Origin: Cynocephalus volans
Lineage: Eukaryota > Chordata > Mammalia > Dermoptera > Cynocephalidae
DNA: 64,000 nt
Direction of reading: 5' to 3'
Assembly: GCF_027409185.1 (NCBI RefSeq)
Contig: NC_084463.1
Coordinates: 159,875,869 to 159,939,868 of the forward strand
The notes under the pieces were generated by a model. That model was not told where the DNA came from, did not search any database, and worked only from the letters and a program-made list of their open reading frames with translations. Both the position numbers and the translations under genes were made by a program. Shown piece after piece: positions 1 to 10,200 of this stretch. Every line of letters starts with the position of its first letter. Positions within the stretch are counted from its first letter, which is position 1.

Positions 1-1048
1 CCTGGCTTCCCTCGTCACAGCGCCTCGCTCTGACGGCACCTGGCTCGCTGTCTGCCCGTTGGCTCATTGTCTGTGTCCCCATGGGAACACACGCTCCATG
101 GAACACAGGGATATGGGGGCCCAGCACCCGGCACAGTGCCTGGCGTGTGGCAGACACTGTCATTATTTCATGAATGGACGAACAGCTCCCGACTTTGTCC
201 TGACCATTACACGACAACCACCCACACAGGTTCTGGGGTCTGTCCACCTGGGTCTGAATCCCAGACTTGACCTAGGAAGCGGTTTCTTCCCTTCTCCAAG
301 CCTCAGTTTCCTCCCATCGATGGGGACTCTAGCACCTGCCCATGTGGCTATTTGAGGATTAAGCGTGTTAATCACACACACACTTGGATCAGGGCCTGGC
401 ACGGAGTCAGTGCTCTGTGCCGTAGACATGGTTCCTGTCATAACACCATCCTGTGCGCAGCCGGCCTGAGCGGCAGGGAGGTGGTCCGGTCTGCTGCTGT
501 CTCCATCCCGACTGGCTCCCACGTTAGTTGCACTAAATGCAGCCAGGGGTTGGGCTGAGCTGGCCTGGAGGCGGTGGCAGCACAGTGAGGGTCTCACGGG
601 ACCTCCATTCTGTGCACAGGGAGGAGCAGGCTGGAGCAGGGTCTCATGGCCGTGGTCCCTACACTGCCCCTGTCACAGTGCCTTAATTTTCACAGCAACC
701 CTCTGAGGCCATCATTATGAATACCCCCATTTTATAAGTGGGGAAACTGCCTCAGAGACATCGAGTCACCTGCCCAAGGTCACCCAGGAGAGGCAGAGCT
801 GGACTCACACCCAGGCGTCTGATGCCAAAGCCTGTGTTCTTGACCATGAGGCCATACTGCCCCCTGAGAGCAAGGCGCCTGCCATTTTTATAACAGAAGC
901 TGTCCAAACGTGCTCCTAGAAGCTCCAAGAAGGAGGAGCTGCCTGCACTAGGACCCTGACTCTGTAGAGCCCTCGGAGGGCAAGCATCTGCCTGCGCGCC
1001 AAGGTCCCCAGGGCCCCCTCCAGGCCCACATGCTTGTTGCCGCTACAG
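1..1048 (+). other. SLC22A11: SLC22A11 intron 2 (3' part)
   Basis: No exon can be recognised here. A sequence like SLC22A12 exon 2 (WDLVC...SDR) is absent, so SLC22A11 exon 2 lies upstream of the window. The stretch contains one MIR and otherwise unique sequence, and ends with the acceptor CGCTACAG. Confidence 0.8.
670..865 (-). mobile_element. MIR SINE
   Basis: The segment contains cattttataagtggggaaac, tgcccaaggtcacccaggag and a terminal gaccatgaggccatactgcc, which is the antisense MIR layout. It lies in intron 2 of SLC22A11, just before exon 3. Confidence 0.85.
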
Positions 1049-1203
1049 GTTCGGACGGAAGCGGATGCTGAGCTGGTGCTGCCTGCAGGTGGCCGTGGTG
1101 GGCACCAGCACCATCTTGGCCCCGAATTTCCTCATCTACTGTGGGCTCCGGTTTCTGAGCGCTTTTGCATTGGCTGGCATCATCCTGAGCTCGACAACAC
1201 TGA
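1049..1203 (+). CDS. SLC22A11: SLC22A11 coding exon 3 (TM3-TM4)
   Basis: Acceptor CTACAG|G and donor CTGA|GTGAGT. The 155 nt equal exon 3 of SLC22A12. It starts by completing an Arg codon, then reads [19 protein letters not shown] and continues through two hydrophobic segments. The last base (A) joins exon 4 to make ATG, giving TTLMVEW. Confidence 0.93.
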
Positions 1204-4200
1204 GTGAGTCCCTCGCCCAGCCTGCTCCTGCCACGCAGGGTGGGAGGGGACAGGGCCCAAGGCCACCACGTGGCCTCACCTGCACGTCTGCATTGCTTTT
1301 CAGTGGTGGAGTGGACCACAACCCCTGGGAGGGCTGTCACTATGACAATCCAGGGATGTACGTACAGCGTAGGCCAGACGGCGCTGGCCGGCCTGGCCTT
1401 CGCTCTGCGGGACTGGCGAGACCTCCAGCTGGCCGTGTCGGTGCCCTTCTTTGCAGTCTCCCTAATATCCTGGTCAGTGCAGTGTGGGGCCTGTTCCCTT
1501 GGGAGACCCAGGGTAGGAGGGTGGCTCTTGGTTCCCACTGCCCTGGCTGGCCACTGTCCCAAGCTGTGGGAGTCACAGAAGGGCAATCAGGGCACAGGGC
1601 CCCATGGGGAGAGGTGTTCTAGTCTCAGAGTTCCAGGGTGAGCATTTCAGCCAGAGTCTGTGGCCCCCTCCAGCCTGGCCAGGCATTAATTGGCCAGCAC
1701 AGCATTGGTTCACATGAAGATTAAAAAATATATATTTGTAACTATTCGCCAACATTTAAATATCAGGAGATATTTAAAAACAAAGAAAAACAGTATTCCT
1801 ACCTTCTTTTGAAATATTGGAAGATCCAGGGACACAGTGACTCCCAGTTCCCCAGTCCTCTGGGCTGAGGCTGTGGGTACCCTCCTTCCCATACCGTTGC
1901 CCCAGTCCCCCCACCCGCCAGCCCCCCACCCACCTTTCCACCCCTTGCCAGCTTGTGGGCATCCAAGTCAGTGAAGACCACCGTTGATAGGACAATACAT
2001 CACTATCACTATTATTTTTGGTACTGTCAAAATCCCTGGGGTCTGGAAGTACCTCCCTGGGTGGGGCCTGGGGAGAGAGATACAGGGAAACAGACACAAA
2101 TTCATGTCTGCCTACGTTCCCTTGTGCCATGAGCCAGAGCCGGGCAGGCCTGGGCCCAGGTGAGTCTGCTGCAGGCTGTAGAGAAGAATGGAGGTTCAGC
2201 CACTCATTTGCAAGTATTTACTGAGCTCCTGTCCCACGCCAGACACGGTTTTAGACATTGGAGACACACCAGTGAACAAAACAGACAAAAAGCCACTGGC
2301 CACGTGGAGTTTATATTGTATAAACAGGATCCATAAGCAAGGAGGAAAACCATCCCATAATTACACTTATTAGGCCGTCCTGGTCACACTGACCGGTACC
2401 AGATGCAGTTCATCACACCAGATGTTGTATTAACACATCTTCTAATAAGGAAGATGATGTTTTTACCACCATTTTCAGATGGGGGACCAAGGCCCAGAGA
2501 GGTGAAGTCACTTGCCCGAGGTCATACAGCTGATGAGTGCCAGAGGCAGGATTTGAACCCAGGCAGGCTGGCTCTTTTAACCATTCTGTCAAACTGCCTC
2601 TGAAAGTTCTTCTTAGCTTCCCTACAAACAGGGCCGAGCCTGCTGTGCTGGGCGAACTATGCCTTTCACCAGGGAAATGCCTCTCCTGGTCCGTCTGCCT
2701 CTGAGGCTGGGGAGAAGCAGACTGGCTTCATAAAATCATTCAGTTCTGCCTGGGCATGTTTTAAATGTGCTTTTGAAAAACCAGAAAAACTCAGCACCAT
2801 GTGACTTTTCTATCACAGAAATGGAGCCAGAACCACTGGAGAAGCGGCTGAGTCTAGGGACATGCCAGGCCCAGGCAGCCTGTGCACTAGCTGTACCTGA
2901 GGCTCAGCTGGGCTCCTGGCAGCCAGGGGAGCCAGACACAGGTGTCACAGGGAATAAGAGGGTGCCCAGGCCTCGAGACTCAGCTTTATTCTGAAACCGT
3001 TGGGAACTGTCAGTCTCCCAGCCTGGCATCAGCAGCACAGAAGCATCTGCCTTCTCTTCCCACGTGTATCTCAGCTGGGCGGTCCGCTGCCCACCACCCC
3101 TTCCCACCTGACCCAGGGGAACGCCCAGGGTGCCCAAGAAAAGCAAATCCCCACCAAGTGCCTGCTTCTTCAACAGGTGGCTGCCAGAATCTGCCCGATG
3201 GCTGATTATCGTCGGCAAACCAGACCAAGCACTTCAGGAACTCAAAAAGGTGGCCAGGATAAACGGCCACAAGGAAGCCAAAAAGACACTGACCACAGAG
3301 GTGAGATGCTGCTGTTTGTGACCCAGACCATGAGACTCGACCCAGTAAAGGACATCCACTGATGCATTACGTGTATTATCACCAGTGTCACCACCACCCG
3401 CTCCACTGCTACCCCCATCAGCACCAATAGCATCACCATCAGCCCGCCTGCAAAACACCAACATCAACGCCACTGTCATCACCGTCGCCATGTGCACCAT
3501 CACCACACATCATCACCACCATCACTGACGCATTGCAACCATGCACACCCCAGCATCACCTCCACCAACACCTCCACCACCAGCAACACCATAACTAACG
3601 TCACTGTCAGCACCTCTGGAAGACGTCGTCACCAGCACCCCCCCACAGCAATACCACCACTCTCAGCACCACCCACACGCTCACCTCTCTTCCCCGCCAC
3701 CTCAGTTTCCAGAGGCCAAGGCCCAGGCCAGGCTCCCTCATCACTCTGCCCAGCTGGACACCATTTCCCCTCTGGCACCCGGGTGGGGCGTGGCCATCAC
3801 CCCAACATTCACAGTGTCCCGTTCTCCCTGGAGGTGCTGATGTCCAGCATGGAGGGGGAGGTGGCCTCCGCAAAAGCCCACCGGTCAGTGCTGGACCTGT
3901 TCCGTGTGCCCGTGCTGCGCTGGAGGAGCTGGGCCATGCTGGTGGTAAAGTACGCCATCCCGGGCACCCGTCCCAAAGACAGGGCTGGGACAGCGGGCAG
4001 GGGGGGAAACAGCAGCTGGGGGCCTCGGGTACGTTTCTGGCTGGGATGGGAAGCAAGCACCCCCAGGGCAGGGTCCTGGCCCATGCGTAGAGGGGTGTCT
4101 AGAGGCCACACGTGCCCACTGGTGAGGCAGGGCTAGGTTGGTGGTCCCGGGCCAGGGACCAGGGTTAGGCTGAAGCCCAGGACAGAGGCAGTCCGGGTCC

Positions 4201-7200
4201 CCAGAGCCAGGGGAACTGCAGTAGCCGAGGAGGACCACCGCTTGCTGACATTGGAGATGCATCCTCACAGCCACGCTCTAGAAGGTGACTGCACACTGGG
4301 CATTCACTTACCCCTCATAGCAACCCAATTCACAGATGGGGAAAGTGGAGTCCAGATGGGTAAGTAACTCGCCCAACATGATGGAGCTGCCATCTGAACC
4401 CAGGCTGAGCCAACACCCAGTTTGTGGCCTCTGTCACTCACCAGACCCTTCATTGAGACAAGGACTCCCCACCCCACCCTGGGAGGCCCTGCCTCAGCAC
4501 CCAAGGGCACCCAGGACCAAGAAAAGTCCCCTTGAACAGATTCAGTTGAAGTGATATCCAAAGAGCACATTAAAAAGTGAGGATCAGATTTGATTGGGAC
4601 TTTATTTTGAAATAAAACTAAACATTAGGAAAACACTTATTTTATGCTATATTTAACCATATATGGGTTATAATGGCAAGTATTTGCTACATCTCAGAAC
4701 AAAGAATGGGTTGAATGCTTTTGGGGGAGGGGGTTAATTTCTTTCCTGATAAGTGAGAAGGCCTGGTGCTGCAAACATCCAGGCCATGTTTTGGAAAACC
4801 TTCAGGCTCCCTCAGTTCTCCCAGGGGCTTTTCTTGTCTCGGGGAGACAGTGAACCCAGTTGTTACCCCACGAAGTTTCCAGATCCTCCTGTGTCAGCCT
4901 TCTTGAGCGCCAGCCAAGCGAGTCTCTCCCTTCACTTGCATGAACTTCGTGAAACGGTGGGTTCTGCGTGAACCGCAGTCTCGCTGTGCAGTTGTTGGCA
5001 CCGAGTTGTGAGGTGTTTATTGGGTGAAGCAATCAGGTGACACTGAAGGGAAAGGCTGAGATGAGGGTCCGGGGTAAGCAGGGATGGGGACAGATTTTAA
5101 AAGTGGTCCAGGATATTTTCACATTGGAGCCCTTTGTGGATCCAAATATCCAAACTGTGGACATTCAGATGCTTTAAGTTCAGCTGCTCAGGAGCTCAGT
5201 GGGGGAGTCCCCAGGAAGCAGACCTGAGATGGGGAAGGGAGGGGACGGTGGGGGAAGTGGCTGCGATGCCAGGCTTAGGAACAGGGGTGGCCAGTCATGA
5301 CACTGTCCCCAGATGTGGGGCATCACTCCCAGGCTGGAGAACAGACTCTCTGTCCTGAATGAGGTCCGGGAAGCGCAGCCCTGCACCCCCCAGAGACCCC
5401 ATCCTTTTTTTTTTTAAATTTTAATTTTAATTTTTATTTAAATTTTATTTTGTCGATATACAATGTGGTTGATTATTGTGGCCCATCACCAAAACCTTCC
5501 TCCCTCCTCCCTCCCCCCGCCACCCAACAATGTCCTTTCTGTTTGCTTGTCGTATCAACTTCAAGGAACTGTAGTTGTTATGTCTTCTCCCCTCTCCCCC
5601 CTGTTTTTTTTTTTTTTGTGTGTGTGTGTGTGAATTTATTTATTTATTTTTAGCTCCCACCAATAAGTGAGAACATGTGGTACCTCTCTTTCTGTGCCTG
5701 ACTTGTTTCACTTAATATAATTCTCTCAAGGTCCATCCATGTTGTTGCAAATGGCAGTATTTCATTCGTTTTTATAGCTGAGTAGTATTCCATTGTGTAG
5801 ATGTACCACATTTTCCGTATCCACTCATCCGATGATGGACATTTGGGCTGGCTCCAACTCTTGGCTATTGTAAAGAGTGCTGCGATGAACATTGGGGAAC
5901 AGGTATACCTTCGACTTGATGATTTCCATTCCTCTGGGTATATTCCCAGCAGTGGGATAGCTGGGTCATATGGTAGATCTATCTGCAATTGTTTGAGGAA
6001 CCTCCATACCATTTTCTATAGAGGCTGCACCATTTTGCAGTCCCACAAACAATGTATGAGAGTTCCTTTTTATCCACAACCTCGCCAGCATTTATCGTTC
6101 AGGGTCTTTTGGATTTTAGCCATCCTAACTGGGGTTAGATGGTATCTCAGTGTGGTTTTGATTTGCATTTCCCAGATGCTGAGTGATGTTGAGCATTTTT
6201 TCATGTGTCTGTTGGCCATTTGGATATCTTCCTTAGAGAAATGCCTACTTAGCTCTTTTGCCCATTTTTTAATTGGGTTGCTTGTTTTCTTCTTGTAAAG
6301 TTGTTTGAGTTCCTTATATATTCTGGATATTAATCCTTTGTCAGATGTATATTTTGCAAATATTTTCTCCCACTCTGTTGGTTGTCTTTTAACTCTGTTA
6401 ATTGTTTCTTTTGCTGTGCAGAAGCTTTTTAGTTTGATATAATCCCATTTGTTTATTTTTCCTTTGGTTGCCCGTGCTTTTGGGGTCGTATTCATGAAGT
6501 CTGTGTCCGGTCCTATTTCCTGAAGTGTTTCTCCTATGTTTTCTTTAAGAAGTTTTATTGTTTCAGGGTGTATATTTAAATCCTTAATCCATTTTGAGTT
6601 GATTTTAGTATACGGTGAGAGATATGGATCTAGTTTCATTCTCCTGCATATGGATATCCAGTTATCCCAGCACCATTTGCTGAAGAGGCAGTCCCTTCCC
6701 CAGTGAATAGGCTTGGTGCCTTTGTCAAAGATCAGAGGGCAGTAAGTGTGTGGGTTGATTTCTGGATTCTCTATTCTATTCCATTGGTCAGTGTGTCTGT
6801 TTTTATGCCCGTACCATACTGTTTTGGTTATTATAGCTTTGTAGTATAGCTTAAAGTCAGGTAGTGTTATGCCTCCAGCTTTATTTTTTTTGCTCAGCAT
6901 TGCTTTGGCTATACGTGGTCTTTTATTGTTCCATATAAATGTCTGGATAGTTTTTTCCATTTCTGAGAAAAATGTCTTTGGAATTTTGATGGGGATTGCA
7001 TTGAATTTGTATATCTCTTTGGGTAGTATGGACATTTTCACTATGTTGATTCTTCTAATCCAAGAGCATGGGATATCTTTCCATCTTCTTGTATCCTCTC
7101 TAATTTCTCTCAGCAGTGGTTTGTAGTTCTCATTATGGAGATTTTTCACCTCCTTGGTTAACTCAATTCCTAAGTATTTTATTTTTTTTGGTGGCTATTG

Positions 7201-10200
7201 TAAATGGATGGGCAGGCTTTCTTGATTTCTCTTTCTGCATGTTTACTATTGGAGAATAGAAATGCTACTGATTTTTGTGTGTTGATTTTGTATCCTGCTA
7301 CTGTGCTGAAATCATTTATCAATTCCAACAGTTTTTTTGTAGAGGCTTTAGGCTGTTCAATATATAGGATCATGTCATCTGCAAACAGGGACAGTTTGAC
7401 TTCCTCTTTTCCAATCTGGATGCCCTTTATTTCCTTCTCTTCTCTGATTGCTCTGGCTAGTACTTCCAACACCATGTTGAATAGGAGTGGTGAGAGTGGG
7501 CATCCTTGTCTAGTTCTTGTTCTTAAAGGAAAAGCTTTCAGCTTTTCCCCATTCAGGATGATATTGGCAGTGGGTTTATCATATATGGCTTTAATTATGT
7601 TGAGATACTTTCCATCTATACCTAACTTATAGAGGGTCTTTGTCATGAATGAGTGTTGAATTTTATCAAATGCTTTTTCAGCATCTATAGGATCATATGG
7701 TCCTTGTGTTTGATTTTATTAATATGGTGTATCACATTTATTGATTTGCGTATGTTGAACCAACCTTGCATCCCTGGGATGAATCCCACTTGATCGTGGT
7801 GAATAATTTTACATATGTGTTGCTGTATTCTGTTTGCTAGTATTTTATTGAGGATTTTTGCATCTATATTCATCAAGGATATCGGCCTGTAGTTTTCTTT
7901 TTTGGTTATATCTTTACCTGGTTTTGGTATCAGGATGATGTTTGCTTCATAGAATGAGTTTGGGAGATTTGTGTCTGTTTCAATCTTTTGGAATAGTTTG
8001 TAAAGAATCGGTGTCAATTCCTCTTTGAATGTTTGGTAAAATTCTGCTGTGAATCCATCTGGTCCTGGGCTTTTCTTTGTTGGGAGCCTTCTGATAACAG
8101 CTTCAAACTCCTTTATTGTTATTGGTCTGTTCAGATTTTCTACATCTTCATGGCTCAGTTTTGGGAGCTTGTGTGTGTCCAGAAATTTATCCATTTCCTC
8201 CAGATTTTCAAATTTGTTGGCGTGTAGTTGTTTATAGTAGTCTCGAATGATTCCTTGTATTTCAAATGAATCAGTTGTAATATCACCCTTTTCATTTCTA
8301 ATTTTTGTTATTTGAATCTTCTCTCTTTTTCTGTTAGCCATGCTAATGGTTTGTCAATTTTATTTATCTTTTCAAAAAACCAACTTTTTGATTCATTGAT
8401 CTTTTGTATTGTTTTTTGGGTTTCAATTTCATTCAGTTCTGCTCTGATCTTAATGATTTCTTTCCGTCTGCTAACTTTAGGTTTGGATTGCTCTTGTTTT
8501 TCTAGTTCTTTAAGGTGAAGTGTTAGGTTGTTCACTTGCCATCTTTCCATTCTTCTGAATGCAATAAATTTAATGCAATAAATTTCCCCCTTAATACTGC
8601 TTTTGCAGTATCCCACAGGTTTTGGTATGATGTATCATTATTTTCATTAGTTTCAATAAATTTTTTGATTTCCTGCTTGATTTCTTCTTGGACCTATATG
8701 TCATTAAGTAGAATGCTGTTTAATTTCCATGTGTTTGTATAGTTTCCATAATTTCACTTGTTATTGATTTCTAGTTTTAATCCATTGTGGTCTGAGACAA
8801 TACATGGGATAATTCCACTTTTTTTGAATTTGTTGAGACTTGATTTGTGTCCTAATATGTGATCTATCCTGGAGAATGATCCATGTGCTGATGAGAATGA
8901 ATATTCTGAGGTTGTTGGAGGGAATGTTCTGTAGATATCTGCCAAGTCCAATTGGTCTAGAGTATTGTTTAGATCTTGTGTTTCTCTACTGATCCTTTGT
9001 CTAGATGATCTGTCCAGTATTGACAGTGGGGTGTTCAGGTCCCCTGCTATTATGGTATTAGTGTCTATTTCCTTCTTTAGGTCTAATAGAGTTTGTTTTA
9101 TAAATCTGGCTGCTCCAACATTGGGTGTGTACATATTTATGATTGTTATATCTTCTTGATGGATCAGTCCTTTTAGCATTACGTAGTGTCCCTCATTGCC
9201 TCTTTTTATGGTTTTTAGTTTAAATTCTATTTTGTCTGATATAAGAATTGCTACTCCAGCTCGTTTTTCTTTTCTGTTTGCATGGTAAATCTTTTTCCAT
9301 CCTTTCACTCTTAGTCTATGTGAGTCTTTATGGGTGAGGTGGGTCTCTTGAAGGCAGCATATAGTTGGGTCCTCCTTTTTAATCCAGTCAACCAGTCTGT
9401 GTCTTTTGATTGGGGAATTTAAGCCTTTTACATTAAGAGTTGTTATTGAGGGCCAAGCCCATGGCACACCCGGGAGAGTGCGGCACTGGGAGCGCGGCGA
9501 CGCTCCTGCCACGTGTTCGGATCCTATATGGGAATGGCCATTGCACTCACTAGCTGAGTGCCAGTCACGAAAAAGACCAAAAAAAAAAAAAAAAAAAAAA
9601 AAAAAAGGAAGAGTTGTTATTGAAAAGTGTTGATTTACTCCTAGCATTGTATTGATTATTGTTTGGTTGTCTTAGGTGTCTTTTGTTCCTTGCTTTCTGA
9701 TTTACTGTTTGTTTTCTGTGTTTGTTGGTTCCTTAGGTTGTAGATAGCCTTTTTGTAGTTTGTTTTCTCTTCATGAATGCCATTTTTATTATACTAGTGG
9801 GTTTAGATTTTTCTTGGGTTTTTATGGCAGTAGTAGTTATTTTTCAGAAACCAAACCCAGTACTCCCTTGAGAATTTCTTGTAAGGGTGGTCATGTGGTG
9901 GTGAACTCCCGCAGTTTTTGTTTGTCTGAGAAATATACTATTTGCCCTTCATTTCGGAAGGATAGCCTTGCAGGGTAGAGTATTCTTGGCTGGCAATCTC
10001 TGTCTTTTAGTATTTTGAATATATCACCCCATTCTTTTCTGGCTTTTAGGGTTTGTAATGAAAAGTCTGATGTTAGTCTGATTGGGGCTCCCTTATCGGT
10101 GATTTGATGCTTCTCTCTTGCAGCTTTTAAGATTCTCTCTTTGTCTTTGAGTTTTGCCAATTTGACTATAACATGTCTTGGAGAAGACCTTTTTGGGTTG

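Larger units (their letters stand above)
1473..3176 (+). other. SLC22A11: SLC22A11 intron 4
   Basis: This 1.7 kb intron begins GTCAGT and ends CAACAG. It contains an L2 3' end and a MIR (about 2205-2610). I see no other coding sequence in it. Confidence 0.85.

Noticed and set aside
163-597. 144-codon minus-strand frame at the start of the window
   Set aside because: No splice context, no recognisable protein features, and it lies in SLC22A11 intron 2.
1197-1206. SLC22A11 exon 3 seemed to lack a GT donor at the position used in SLC22A12
   Set aside because: Using GTGAGT three bases later gives a 155-nt exon and TTLMVEW, as in human OAT4. The donor is fine.
3492-4136. Long plus-strand open frame rich in His and Thr
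   Set aside because: It crosses the CAC/CAT repeat, an intron and exon 6 in a mix of frames. It is a composition artefact.
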